Shown in pieces: positions 39,640-50,566 of a stretch of 64,000 bases of DNA. A program made the position numbers and the translations under genes. Under the pieces are notes generated by a model. It saw nothing but the letters and a program-made list of their open reading frames with translations. It ran no database searches and was not told the origin of the DNA. Location: positions 15,600,967-15,664,966 of the forward strand of contig NC_040016.1 in NCBI RefSeq assembly GCF_000972845.2. The letters are read 5' to 3'. This DNA is from Larimichthys crocea (Eukaryota; Chordata; Actinopteri; Sciaenidae). How positions within the stretch are numbered: position 1 is the first letter of the stretch; every line of letters starts with the position of its first letter.

Positions 39640-39905
39640 CTCTTGTTTGGCAGCTGCCCAAAGCCCAGCCAGGCCGTCTGGAACCTCAGCGGAGCCTGAT
39701 TGGTCAGGTTCAGTCGTGTGTGACTGACAGGAAGCCTGCTGATTGGGGGAGACGGTATCTTTGGATCGTTGCACTGATTAAAGCCTCACGGCGGCGTTTT
39801 GTAAACTCCCGCCGTTCGGGGTCCCCGCACCAGCGCCCTGGCCCTGCTGGTCTGAATTACAGCTCGGCCGCATTAGTCTGATTTACAGCTTCCTCCCGCT
39901 GTTTA
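39640..39905. promoter_or_regulatory. CpG-rich intronic patch with two inverted CCAAT boxes
   Basis: Within AT-rich intron this short stretch has about 14 CpG, concentrated at 39787-39875 (CACGGCGGCG, CCCGCCGTTCGGGG, CTCGGCCGC). Two ATTGG boxes lie upstream at 39699 and 39742. This resembles a weak CpG-island promoter or a conserved enhancer between tox2 exons 2 and 3. No TATA box or open first exon with a good donor is evident, so the promoter reading is tentative. Confidence 0.35.
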
Positions 39906-40296
39906 GACTGGAGCTGGGGGACCAGAGTGGCAGGCTCCTCCTCCCATCATGCAAGTCCACCTGCCCCCTCCTCTTCCAATTGATTCTGCCACATTGGGCC
40001 TCACCCTCTACTCGTCACCCTAGTTTTCCAAATCCCTTGTGTGTTCCCCTTTTTTTGTGCCACCTCACCTGATTTACCCCATTCATATATGCCCCTGACT
40101 ACATCCCTCCAGTTCTTCTGCTCCTCTTCTCCTACTCCCTACTCAGTCTTTTGACTCCTTCTTCCTGCCCTTCTTTCTCCTTTTCCTTCCTTACACCTTC
40201 TCCATCTCCCCACTCTCACCCTCCACTCTTCTCCTTATCCTCCTTCCTCAAACGTCCCCCAAAACTCTGACAACATCCATTCACCTTTCCCACCTG

Positions 40297-40300
<4 letters not shown>

Positions 40301-40340
<40 letters not shown>

Positions 40341-40355
40341 GCTCTCTCTCTCTCC
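40301..40355. repeat. (CT)n microsatellite
   Basis: CT repeats with TATC and GCTC interruptions. The preceding 300 bp is also CT-rich. Confidence 0.95.
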
Positions 40356-40546
40356 CTAACACATCTTTTGTGAAAATGAAAACAAAGAGCAGCCTGCCAA
40401 AATATTTCTATAGCTGTTCGCTGACGAAGCACGGAGCGGAGACAATGCAAAAAGATGTGCAGGCATATTTGTCGTGGCAGCATAAAGATGGAAAGCTCTC
40501 TACCCGTGGCCTTTTTACAGTCATTTGGAAACCCCCACACCTCACC

Positions 40547-40550
<4 letters not shown>

Positions 40551-40601
<51 letters not shown>
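40551..40601. repeat. (CT)n microsatellite
   Basis: About 25 uninterrupted CT units, 200 bp after the previous CT tract. Confidence 0.97.
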
Positions 40602-40603
<2 letters not shown>

Positions 40604-41329
40604 TGCCCGGTTTAAAAGCCCTCTGTTTGAAACACTCATCTGACATGGCACCACATATAAATGCACAGCTGTATATTTGTGTAAGGCCCTCACTCTGCCA
40701 AGCTGTCTATCCCCCTGTTGCCCCAGGTGATCAGATGAAACTAATGGCCACCTTAATGTGTTTGTGTAGGCCTTTCACCCCATTGGATAGAGACCAAACA
40801 CTCAAAACTCTTCTGCTAGATCAGATGCCACAGTATTATAAAAGACATGAAATGGCTGGTCTGTTTAGCCTTTTCATTACCACTGAGACTTTCTTTCGCT
40901 TTACAAAAATAAAAGGAACAAAGTTTGCCTTGAACTGGTTTACCCTCATTGCTGCGGAAAAAAAAGCTTAGAGAGAGGAAAATGTTCCATTAAATCAAGA
41001 TTCATTAGCAAAAATACTTGGTTAATTATTAACGCTGTATCTTCAAGTTGTGAAAAAGCCCTAAGCTGACATCGATCCATGTTGGCTTATTTCCTCAGCT
41101 CAGAGAAAGTTGAAATGAGGTAATTTCTCTTTTCTTATTAAACTGGTTAGGCAGACATATTAGTGCAGCTTTTATACTTTTACATCATAGGTTTATACTT
41201 GTTTGTCAGTTTAAGCCAGTTGTGTAACACATGTGGAGAACCAGTATAGAACCAGAACATGTAGATCACAGAAAATTGCTTCATTCAGTGCACTTTGTTG
41301 TGTCTGAATCCTGATGCACTTAACACCAC

Positions 41330-41850
41330 CTAGTAGCTGTTTTCTACTGTCTGTCGCAACACTAGCAGCTCTGTGAGGCTGCTAACATCAGCACGCCAAC
41401 GCCCTCACAGTCCATTATCATAACTGATTCAAACTAAACACAAAGTATAGCAGAGACTGATGGGAATGTCATTCATTTTGGTCATAAGCCAAAGTACCAC
41501 GCAATTTAAAATGTTGATGATGAAACGTTAAGGGATCCTCAAAGTTATTGCAACTCAAATGTGTGGATCAAAATTCATGGCAGTCTATCTAATAGTTAGT
41601 AGGACTAAGAGGCTTTTCCCTTACAAGAAAAAAAAAATGTCAACCTCCCTCAAGGAGAAGTAAGAAGATCACCCAAATCAGTCAGATTTATTCTCTGTGG
41701 ACGAAATTTCATGGCAATCCATCCAAAAGTTATGTTTCGTTATTTTATTTCATAGTTATATTTCAGTCTAGACCAATGTGGTAAACCAACCAAAAGACTG
41801 GCCGTGCCTCCCTAGAGGCACATCCCAAGAGTGGCTACAAAGTCTAAAAT
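41330..41850. repeat. Percomorph-type interspersed repeat with internal duplication
   Basis: Landmarks in order are ACACCACCTAGTAGCTG, CTGCTAACATCAGCACGCCA, AAACACAAAGTATAGCAGAG with ACTGATGGGAATGTCATTCA directly after, TTTTGGTCATAAGCCAAAGT, TCAAAATTCATGGCAGTCTA, GAAATTTCATGGCAATCCAT, TATTTCAGTCTAGACCAATG and CCCTAGAGGCACATC. I recognise this succession from many percomorph loci, but cannot name the family. The ATTTCATGGCA[AG]TC unit occurs twice about 130 bp apart (near 41570 and 41705). No coding frame is seen. Confidence 0.65.
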
Positions 41851-42183
41851 CTGTCCTATTAAGCTGTTTCTGTTTGGGTTTAACTCTGAAATGTTAGCTG
41901 TGGATATGCTGCGATGCCGGAGGTCCCTCAGTGGACACTTTTGCGATGCATCAAGTATGAGCTGCAGTGCTGAGCTCTAGTGAGAGACAGGGAGGTTCAT
42001 TGACACTGGAGAGCTGTCTCCTCCACTCCCCTCCACTCCCCACCAGCCTCTTATTAACAATGGCACCAAGAGTACGAGGGTCCAGATGTTAGTCTCCTGC
42101 TCCCACCAGCTGTGCCAGTCTCCGATACACAGCCTCATTGACTCTGAACCAGGGAGGGGAGACACTTAAGAACACACTAGCAT

Positions 42184-42207
42184 ACACACACACACACACA
42201 CACACAG
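42184..42207. repeat. (CA)n microsatellite, short
   Basis: About 12 CA units. Confidence 0.92.
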
Positions 42208-44029
42208 ACAAAGAGTGTGTGACAATAAGTTTTTGTTTTGAAGAAAAAATCAGGAATACCTACAGTTTTGTGTTCACAAAAGCATCTCAAGAGCTATTAC
42301 ACTCTTCGTCTGTGCAAGTAGAAATGCATGACATTAAATGCCACATGCACAGGCACGTGAAAGCACACACACTTCACACCAGCCACATGCACATTACACA
42401 CCCTTCCCGTGGTGTATAGCAGAGTTATTTGTGGGTGACAGGATCCTAACAATTCTCAGAATAATGCACGTTTGTTTGGATGACTGCGCCATCAGCGTTC
42501 CCTTTGTTATTTTCAACATTGTTAGAGTCAGTCGGTACTGATCCACCAACCGTTTATTGTGCTGTTTTTTTTTTGTCCATTTACTTGCTCTTATAACAAT
42601 AATTAGTTTTGTCATTCAGACACAGTAGCACCATTGTGCACATGCTAATAATGATTTGACTGAGCGTAGAAAAGGAGATAACTGAAGAGTCATTAAAAAA
42701 TTTTAAAAAACAGTTGACTGGCTGCTGGGTTTTTTTTTTTTTTTTTTGGCCTTGGTGAGTCTTTAGGTGGCTTCTGTGCGGTCATAACTCAGCAGTAGCG
42801 GTGGCTTGTTGTTAAGTCCTTGCAGGACAGACAGTGGAGCGCCAATGAGCAAAGTTAAAAAAGGCTTCCCCTCTCCAGGAGACATGGCTGCTCTGAACAG
42901 GAAGAGACACAGGGTACTCTGAAAATAATACTTCATGTCTGCCAATGTAACATTGTAATTCTAGATTTACCCTGTCAGGCAATAAGTTTGATTATGGTCC
43001 TCATTTGAAATGTTGGATTTATCTCTTTCCCCTCCCCCTCTCCTTCCTTTCTACTCCTTCCTCTCCCTTTTCTACTCCATCCACCCACCTCCTCCTCTCT
43101 CCCCCCCTCTTCCCCTGTCACCCACAGCAGTATCAACATCGGCATCACAATCACTCTAGACGACTATTGGGAAACCTGAGCAATCTTGTGCACCCATGGT
43201 TTGTTTTCCGACCGCATTAGTGGAGATCACAGTTGAGTTTTCACTGACACTGTGCAGCATCTGCATATCATTACTACCGCAAGGTCCTGAACTTTTTCTC
43301 TGCATACGATGCAAACCAGCGGAGGAAGATATAAATACATGTTTATTTATCAAACAATAAAACCTGTTGTTATTCCGCTTCAAAATAATAACTCCGTTGT
43401 TTTTTCCATTTCTTTTCTTTTTTTTTTTTTGTTGTCACTGTTACATATCTATTCTGTTCTATTCTATTCTATAATCATTAGGGAGCAGCATTTAAATGCT
43501 GTTTGTGTTCCAGTTGAATGTTCAGCAATAATGATGTGGTTGTTGCTGCTGACAGCATTTCTCCATTAGTCTCCTCTCTCGCCAATATCAAGTGTTACTA
43601 GACAGTGAAGAAGAAACAGAGACCGACACAGAAGGAGAAAAAAAAACAAGAGACAAGAGGGTCAGTGACACATTTTCAGGGAATCAAACTGATAAAGAAA
43701 GAAAAGTAACATACTGGGCGCAGAAGGCGGATAATGTCTGGGCACTTGCATCAGCTTGCAGACTGAAAAGAAAGCGTGCGAAAGACAGACAGGAACAGAG
43801 GTACAAGGGAGGTTGTGTTTATTTTTTGATAAAGCCTCCCTTATAACCTCCGTATGTTGTGCAATAGCTCTGGCTCTCCTTCAACTCTGCGGTGTGCCAC
43901 TTCAAATTAGTCACTTGTGGAGAGGGCCTGCCCCGTCTTTGTAAAATGCATTAGTACGCCACTCAGAGCCTCATACAGCCTAGGGTTAAACACAAATTAT
44001 ATCATTTCTGTCATCCAATCAAATCACAC

Positions 44030-44142
44030 TGACCCCTTGACCTGTGAGATGAGTCAAATGCATAATGAAATATGACATGGCACAAAAGCTCTGATTCTAA
44101 TCTGCTCTGACACGCGATCAGATGAGGATGACCCCCTGACCT
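44030..44142. promoter_or_regulatory. Two DR2 nuclear-receptor motifs 99 bp apart
   Basis: TGACCCCTTGACCT at 44030-44043 and TGACCCCCTGACCT at 44129-44142 are each a direct repeat of the TGACC[CT] half-site with a 2-bp spacer (DR2) and differ by one base. DR2 is a known arrangement for retinoic acid receptor and COUP-TF-type dimers. Intronic in tox2; occupancy is not known. Confidence 0.4.
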
Positions 44143-45811
44143 TGACTGACAAGTGAGACGAGCACTGGGAACAGGATACACAGGGGAGAAGAAGGGAAGG
44201 AAACATAAAAGAAAAGTCGGACAATATATGCAATTAGAAAAGCTGATTGTAGTCAACAGGAGGTTAGTTACCGATCAACTCAGTATCCGGGGTGACTCGG
44301 GCCATCTGTATCTTTGGACTTTGGATAGTTGGTACTGTCCTTAATTATTCTCACCATTCCCTCCATATTTTCCCTCCTATGCTGATAAATAAGAATTCTG
44401 TCACAGAGCAGCATCATTTCTTCTCGCATAGCTGTGGCCAGGCCTGAAGAGATAGCAGCTGGATTTTATTTCCTAGAAAGTGCCTTTGACATTATTTTTT
44501 CGCTGTCTCACCCGCTCGCTGCCTCCCAAACTCCCCCTCCCTCTTCCACCATCGTCTCCTCTCACCCTCCTGTCCCATTCATTCACCGGACACAAACCAA
44601 AGTACAAGGTGGTTTAGCATCCCCATCCCCACAGACCCTTTCATGATATCCAACCAGTTACATAGTGACAGATAAATGATGCAGCCTGGTTGTTTTAGAG
44701 AGAGATGGGATGACAGGGGGATGGGCAGGTGGGGGGGGCGGGTGATCAGGGTGGATGGGGGATGTAGAGCGGGGCACCAGAACTGTTTGGGCTCTGTGAG
44801 GGGGCAGGCCAGGCTGGGGTTGGGCCAGCCAAGAGAGGAAGAGGAGAGTTGAGGTGTAGGGTGGCTGTAACTGGATCTTTGGCCCTCTCACCCCCCCACC
44901 CTCCTTCTCTTTGGGCTCTGCCAGAGAAGGCTGTGTGGTGTATTGATACCCCCTGACATGATATTGTAGCAGAAGAACAGCTATGGATTTAATTAAGCCT
45001 GAGTTGACTGAGAAAGATGGAGGGATAAAGAGATAGTAGAGGAGGAAAGGGAAAAAGAGAGAGAGAGAGAAGAAGAAGAAGTATCAAAAACAAACAGCTC
45101 AGTAAACAGAAGAAGACAACATCAGTTTGTGACATTCAGATTGGACGCTCGAAAATAAGTGATCTTTGTAGTCTGTGCTGTGTTATATTAAAACAAGAGC
45201 TCTGTGTACACTAGTAAACAGGATCATTCATAAATATACAGTATAATCTTCCTTTGGGAGAGAGCAATGGCAGAGCGAATGAGAATAGATGATGCTCTCA
45301 AATTCTTCCCAAAGATAAATCCACTGTTTTTCCTTGCAAACCGGACTGCGTGGAAAGGAGAGATAACAGGGCCTGACTTTGTCTGCAAGCACAGCGCTGC
45401 ACGGCGGATACGGGAAGGTGTTGGAACGAAGAGTGTCGGAGGTGATGGAAGTGGTGGTGTGTGGAGGATTTTAAGCATAAATCACCACTGTGACAAAGCT
45501 CTCCAATAGGCAGATAAGTGCACATTAGTGGTAAGGCAGATCTGTCATCGTCTGTCTCCGAGCTGTCGGTCCCGCCCTCTCAAACAAACGCTGACTTGAG
45601 AGGACTCCAAATTCTGCGTCTGTGTGGCACGCGAGCAACTGGCCTGAATATACTTATGCACTTATGCTCATTTTGTGTGAGCTCGATTATTTATTAATTT
45701 TTTTTTTAAAGAGGACATGTTCACAGCGTGTGTGCAACCTGTCAAAATAAAAGTCATGTTTGTATAATGATGTCGCTTTTTTAGCTAATATACCAAGAAA
45801 GTGACAAATTA

Positions 45812-46071
45812 TGGGGCTGCAAGCTAATGATTATTTTCATTGTAGACTAATCTGCTGATTATTTTCTTGATTAATTAAACATTTCGTGTGTGGAATATCA
45901 ATAAAAAAAACATCTCACAGAGCCCAAAATGATTCAGTTTTTGCTGATATAAAACAGAAAAGCAGCATCCTTACATTTGAGAAGCCGAACAATGAAGAAT
46001 GTTTGCCTTAATGATAATGAGCAATGATCAGAATAGATCAATAGAATTGATTGATTAGAGCCTCAGCTCTA
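45812..46071 (+). mobile_element. MITE-like repeat, family A copy 5
   Basis: It begins GGGGCTGCAAGCTAATGATT with TATTTTCATTGTAGACTAAT following, contains CACAGAGCCCAAAATGATTC (about 45917) and AAAAGCAGCATCCTTACATT (about 45958) then TGAGAAGC, and ends TTAGAGCCTCAGCTCTAAA. The order of landmarks is the same as in the other four copies. It is intronic in tox2. Confidence 0.75.
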
Positions 46072-47756
46072 AATACAACATTAAGCCTAGATCATGTTTT
46101 TAAATACCAAAAGGCATGCAGCTCTCTAACTCTACATGTGAATTATATGTGACGGTGAAAATTAATATAGGTTTTTTATTTTAAGTGGGTAATGTATGTC
46201 CCAAATCCAGCTTTCTACAAACATTGCAACACTAATCTAATAAGAAGAAGAATGTACAGATAATGAGCCATTAGCCACAGTCAATATCATCTCCAGAAGG
46301 CCTTGAATACTCAGGCAGTGTTACAGAGGGAGGGAGAGATCTGTGCCAAATAAAAGACAAGCTGGAAAGCTCCCCAATCAATGTTATTTTCTCTCTCAGT
46401 CCCAGACCAACTGTCTATTCATCTGTTTCTTTTAAATGAAAGGTGTGCTGGTATGTAACACTTACAGTCGAGAGATCTGTCTCTTAATTAAAATGTTACA
46501 GATTGTGTTTCGCTCACTGTGCAGACGGAGCATACTGTGTATTGGAAATAATGTTCCCTATAGTGTGTAGTATTAATCAGAGAAGGAAAATAAAGGATGT
46601 TTCGGTGAGAAAATAGAATCTGTGTAGTGCAGCTTTTGGTTGGAGTATGTCCCTGACTATTGAAAGTAAACCAATGACGAGTACCTCATCAGTCCGGGGG
46701 AGAAAAAAAAAAGAGGGAGGCTTTTGTTTGAAAAGCCAGTTCCATACTAGGACACACGCTGGTCTGTGCGATCCATCAAATACATTGCCTTTGTTTGGAT
46801 TTTACTTTTAAAGGAGAAAAGAGTATACATTAGCCAGAGTGTACATGTGGTCCTGTACATGCAAGCTCATTCTGAATAGAGGCATATGAATAATTTATCT
46901 TGCCACAATCCAACTGGGAACGTCCTTGGTATTTACATTTTATCATCAAGGGCACTGGATGAGCCCTCACAGCAATCTAACACATGACACATCCTCAGTC
47001 GTCGTCCCTTTTGCACAATCAAAAGCAACGGACGGGGACCAGGACAATGTTTCAGTGGTGTGGATATATATTTATACACTGAGAAAACAAAAGGTTGATG
47101 AACATGCTAGATGATGACTAAGCGCAGAGGTCTTTAGATAACAGAGTGGTCAGCCAACAGTTGGAGCAAAGTAAAAGATGACGAAAGGCTCCGAGGGACA
47201 CGCACGAGGACTCACTTCACACAATGGCTCCAATGTTTACAGCAGACAATTTAGTTTCCTTCCAACAATTATGAGGGAAATTGAATCTCAGGAAATGTTC
47301 GTTTTCTTGTCCATTAGACCAAACAATAACATTATCCCTACAGGTTTACAAAAACATCTGTCTTCAAAGGACAGTCCAGAAAATTAATATCAACTGGCTT
47401 GCAGGCTTTGTCAGGACAAAGTAAATCAAACCCGAGGCAGTCGCACTTTTTTCTCTTGATTTGGTATAACGTAGCGAGATGAAAGTGTGCTTTAAACGCT
47501 GAGTCTGTGTCTACATTCTTGCCTCACAATAAAACATTGCTAACGTCCCTTTTTTGTGGTCAAATTAAAGACGGGTGTTTTAGTGCTTTAGGTATTGTAA
47601 CTTAATGAAATTCCTCTCATCTGGATTTGTGCTTACTGCCTTAGATTGGTATTCCTTTAAAAGACATTAGATACATTTTAATCCTCCTGAAAGCAATTGT
47701 TGTAAAATAAATAAATAAATAAAAAAAAAACCAGAAGATTGGCCATTACTGTGTAC

Positions 47757-48021
47757 TTAAAGGCACAATCTGTGATCCAAATACGGAGGGAAAAATGCTC
47801 GCCCTACTGCCAAATCACGAAAAACACAAGGATTTAAAGATGCCATCGCTTCAAAATTAACAAACAGCAACATTAGACAGCAACAAATCTACACTATTAA
47901 TATTTTCTGACGCTGATTGAGTTCAGTTTGCAGTAAAACAGACCTATGTTTTGTATTCCAAGCAGCTGAAAATGCTTATTTATCATTTGGAGGTCAAATT
48001 TTTCAGTTGTATATTTAAAGA
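47757..48021. mobile_element. Possible small inverted-repeat element
   Basis: The left sequence ACTTAAAGGCACAATCTGTG and right sequence CAGTTGTATATTTAAAG are imperfect inverted relatives (CAGATTGTGCCTTTAAGT is the exact complement of the left). The spacing and AT-rich interior fit a MITE, but the arms are weak and the call may be wrong. Confidence 0.25.
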
Positions 48022-49257
48022 AACCTGTAATTTATATGGTCACACAATTACAGAAAGGGCCTTGAAACTCACCTTTATACTAAAACAGGTTTAAGAGAAA
48101 CAAACAAACAAAAAAAGGTGCCTGTATCCTCTCTCCTTTCTTCCATCTCCCCGTGCCCCTTATTTTCTAAAAGTATCTGTTTGAGAGATAAATGACCACT
48201 CTGCTGCCGAGGATGACAGCCTACACAAAGATGATATTGAATTGATTTCAGAAATGTTGCAGAACTGACTGTTTGATGTATACTGCTAGACATGAATCAT
48301 AAAAATTCTATTAAAAAACCCTTGAATGGCTGACACCAGAATATTATTTGTGATGATTAATTTGACTCAGTCATTACAATGGGAGTCAAGTTGGATCGTC
48401 TCAGACAAAATTGCTTTTCATTCCCCGTTGAATTTCCCTGCTATTTTTCTTTTCTTCTTGCTCTGTGCAGAACTCTGATCTGATTGGACTTACTGTGTTA
48501 GCGTGACAGCACACAAATACAGAGGCTGTTGGTCTTCTTTATTACTGATCGCAGAGCATTGAGTTTTTGTTCCAAAAATGAGACGTTTGAACAAAATTAC
48601 ACCTATTCTAACAAAATGACAGATCAGAATTTAAACAGGTTAAAATGCTTTTTAGAGAATGGCAGGAAAGTGAATACATTGGTGAACAAGATATTAACAT
48701 ATTATATTTATGCCCCCCAAACATCGAGATTATTTAAGTATGAATGCTTTTAATGTATTTTCAGGGTTAAATTGACATCAGAGTGTAAAGGTTTTACACA
48801 GAAATGAATCAGCTCTTTGACATAACACAGCACTGGATGTAGTGTCTAAAGTAGACAGTGGATATAAACTGAATTTTGCAATTTCTTTTTTATGTTGATT
48901 AGTACAGCTGTCCATTAGGGCTATTCTGCCAAATATATGTTTATGCTGGAGTACTCTGCAAGAAATTGAAACCCACAGGGTGTCAGCTTTCAATTTATCA
49001 TTAATCTTACCCATCTAATACTCTTTGCGGTGTCCTAATATATGAAAAGAATGGATGAGGCAGAGGCTCACCACACACAACACAAAACAGAGTTTCATTT
49101 TCTAAAGTATATGATTACACTGATCGCATGGGTTTCAGTTCTCCATTTTTTTTAAATTCATTTTTTTTGTCTGTTTGTTTGTTGTCAGTTTAACTCATGA
49201 TAAGGTCAGTACCAACAGTAAAGGGTAACTGGTAATGAAGCACAAAGCAGAAGTGCT

Positions 49258-49442
49258 GTTGCTATGGTTACCTGCAGTCTAATATTGCAGAAGCAATAGT
49301 TAACAACAAGGTGTCGAGATATACAAAAATGCACATGGGAGAGGCAAAGAACATTTTCTTCCCCTAGATCCATTTCTGTAAGTGTCAGTTAGCTTAACTG
49401 TTATCAAGTGGCAATGGTAACATGTACAGTTGCCATGGATAC
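49258..49442. promoter_or_regulatory. Cluster of three RFX X-box-like motifs
   Basis: GTTGCTATGGTTAC (49258-49271), GTGGCAATGGTAAC (49408-49421) and GTTGCCATGGATAC (49429-49442) all fit the RFX X-box plan of two GTNRCC-like inverted half-sites around an AT spacer, each with one or two deviations. Three in 185 bp, 840 bp upstream of tox2 exon 3, is more than I see elsewhere in the window. Confidence 0.45.
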
Positions 49443-50278
49443 CGTGATCTGGCACTGATCTAAAACTTTATTGAGTGGAACTGTTTAAAATATCCTTTTA
49501 ACATTATCCTCCATGGTCAACAAAACTCTTGTTGATAATTTAACAATGCTGCAAGTTTGTCATGATATGATCGTTTTATTTATTTCGACTAATTGTATAA
49601 TTAGAATAATAACTTCTTCCACCAGTTTGGTATTGTGAATGGCTCTAAATGCTGCGATACCCCTGAACCTAAGCAGCCATCGATAGGGAGAAGAAGCCAA
49701 TTAGAGGCGTGAATTAGAGCTGTAGCTGCTTTTGCTGTTGCATTTGGGAGAAAAATATCTTGCAGTTTGTAATTCACAATTTCTACAAGATTGACCAAGA
49801 ATCCAAAAGTGAATTGATTTAAACTGCTGAGTACATTTTGAGGTTTCTTCTCTCTCTTTAGCTTTTTTTTCTTCGCTGTTACTGGAACTGAATTTGAAGT
49901 TTGGTGATTGGATGTTGCTTAATATGAGGCACCTTGAAAGCTGACTTTTATCCTTACCATTTATGAACACGGGCTTCTATCTTTAACTTTTTTATCAAAA
50001 GGACTAGATATTTTGCTTCAGTTTTATACCCATCCAACTTTTAGTAGTGCTCCAGTTACCCAACATGGCCCTACGCAGGAATTTTGGAAACCGTGGCGCC
50101 TGAAATACCAATTTCTCTCTATTTCTGTAAACTGACGGTCTACATCTGTAACCCATATGGAATAGTGTTATGTAGAAATCAGTTATGACTTATCCTTCGT
50201 TTGATCTGATCTCCAATATCCATTACTTCAATAAACCTTAGTTTTCTTACATTTGCTCTTTCTGTGCCTTTCCCTTAG

Positions 50279-50566
50279 AGCTACACCGGTCAGACTGGCG
50301 GTGGCGGGGGAGGAGGTGGAGGTGGTGGAACGGCCAGTGGAAATGGAGCCGGTGATGAAGACTACGAGATCCCCCCCATCACTCCACCAAACCACCCCGA
50401 GCCTCCTCTTCTTCACCTGATGGAGCACGACTCTACAGGCTACCTCTGCCACTCGCTGCCACACAATGGGCTCATCAACCCTTATTCCTACCCAGAGCTG
50501 CCCACACTCATGATGTCTAACATGCTGGCACAGGACAGCCACCTCGTCTCCAGCCAAATGCCCTCG
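50279..50566 (+). CDS. tox2: tox2 coding exon 3 (acidic activation-region exon)
   Basis: Encodes 96 residues in phase 0, between CCTTTCCCTTAG and the donor GTGAGT at 50567. TOX2 is a nuclear HMG-box transcription factor; in mammals it acts in lymphoid and reproductive-axis cells. Residues 1-6 are SYTGQT, followed by an uninterrupted run of 11 glycines (7-17), a short linker TASGNGAGDE, then the family signature DYEIPPITPPN (28-38). HPEPPLLHLM, CHSLPHNGL and YSYPELP follow, and MSNMLAQDSHLVSSQMPS closes the exon. The DYEIPPITPPN block and SNMLAQDSHL match human TOX2 almost exactly; TOX has SNMLGQDGTL and TOX3 is more distant, so the paralogue call is secure. The glycine run is absent from the mammalian TOX2 I know (TYNGQSENNEDYEIPP) and looks like a GGN-codon expansion. 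The HMG box is encoded by later exons not found here, so the protein in this window is N-terminal only. Confidence 0.96.

Larger units (their letters stand above)
34706..50278. other. tox2: tox2 intron between exons at 34.6 and 50.3 kb (15,573 bp)
   Basis: The intron starts GTCAGT and ends TTTCTGTGCCTTTCCCTTAG. No constitutive coding exon is visible inside. It contains a decayed interspersed repeat (about 34.96-35.2 kb), a poly(A) tract at 38.53 kb, a CpG-rich patch with two inverted CCAAT boxes (39.64-39.9 kb), CT microsatellites flanking 40.3-40.6 kb, a percomorph-type repeat (41.33-41.85 kb), a possible cryptic terminal exon (43.13 kb), paired DR2 motifs (44.03-44.14 kb), a MITE copy (45.81-46.07 kb), a possible second small inverted-repeat element (47.76-48.02 kb) and a cluster of RFX-like motifs (49.26-49.44 kb). 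The remainder is AT-rich sequence in which I see nothing specific. Confidence 0.75.

Noticed and set aside
40235..40971. Frames of about 150 codons around the CT repeats
   Set aside because: Largely Ser/Leu or Arg/Glu repeats; the unique parts show no family resemblance.
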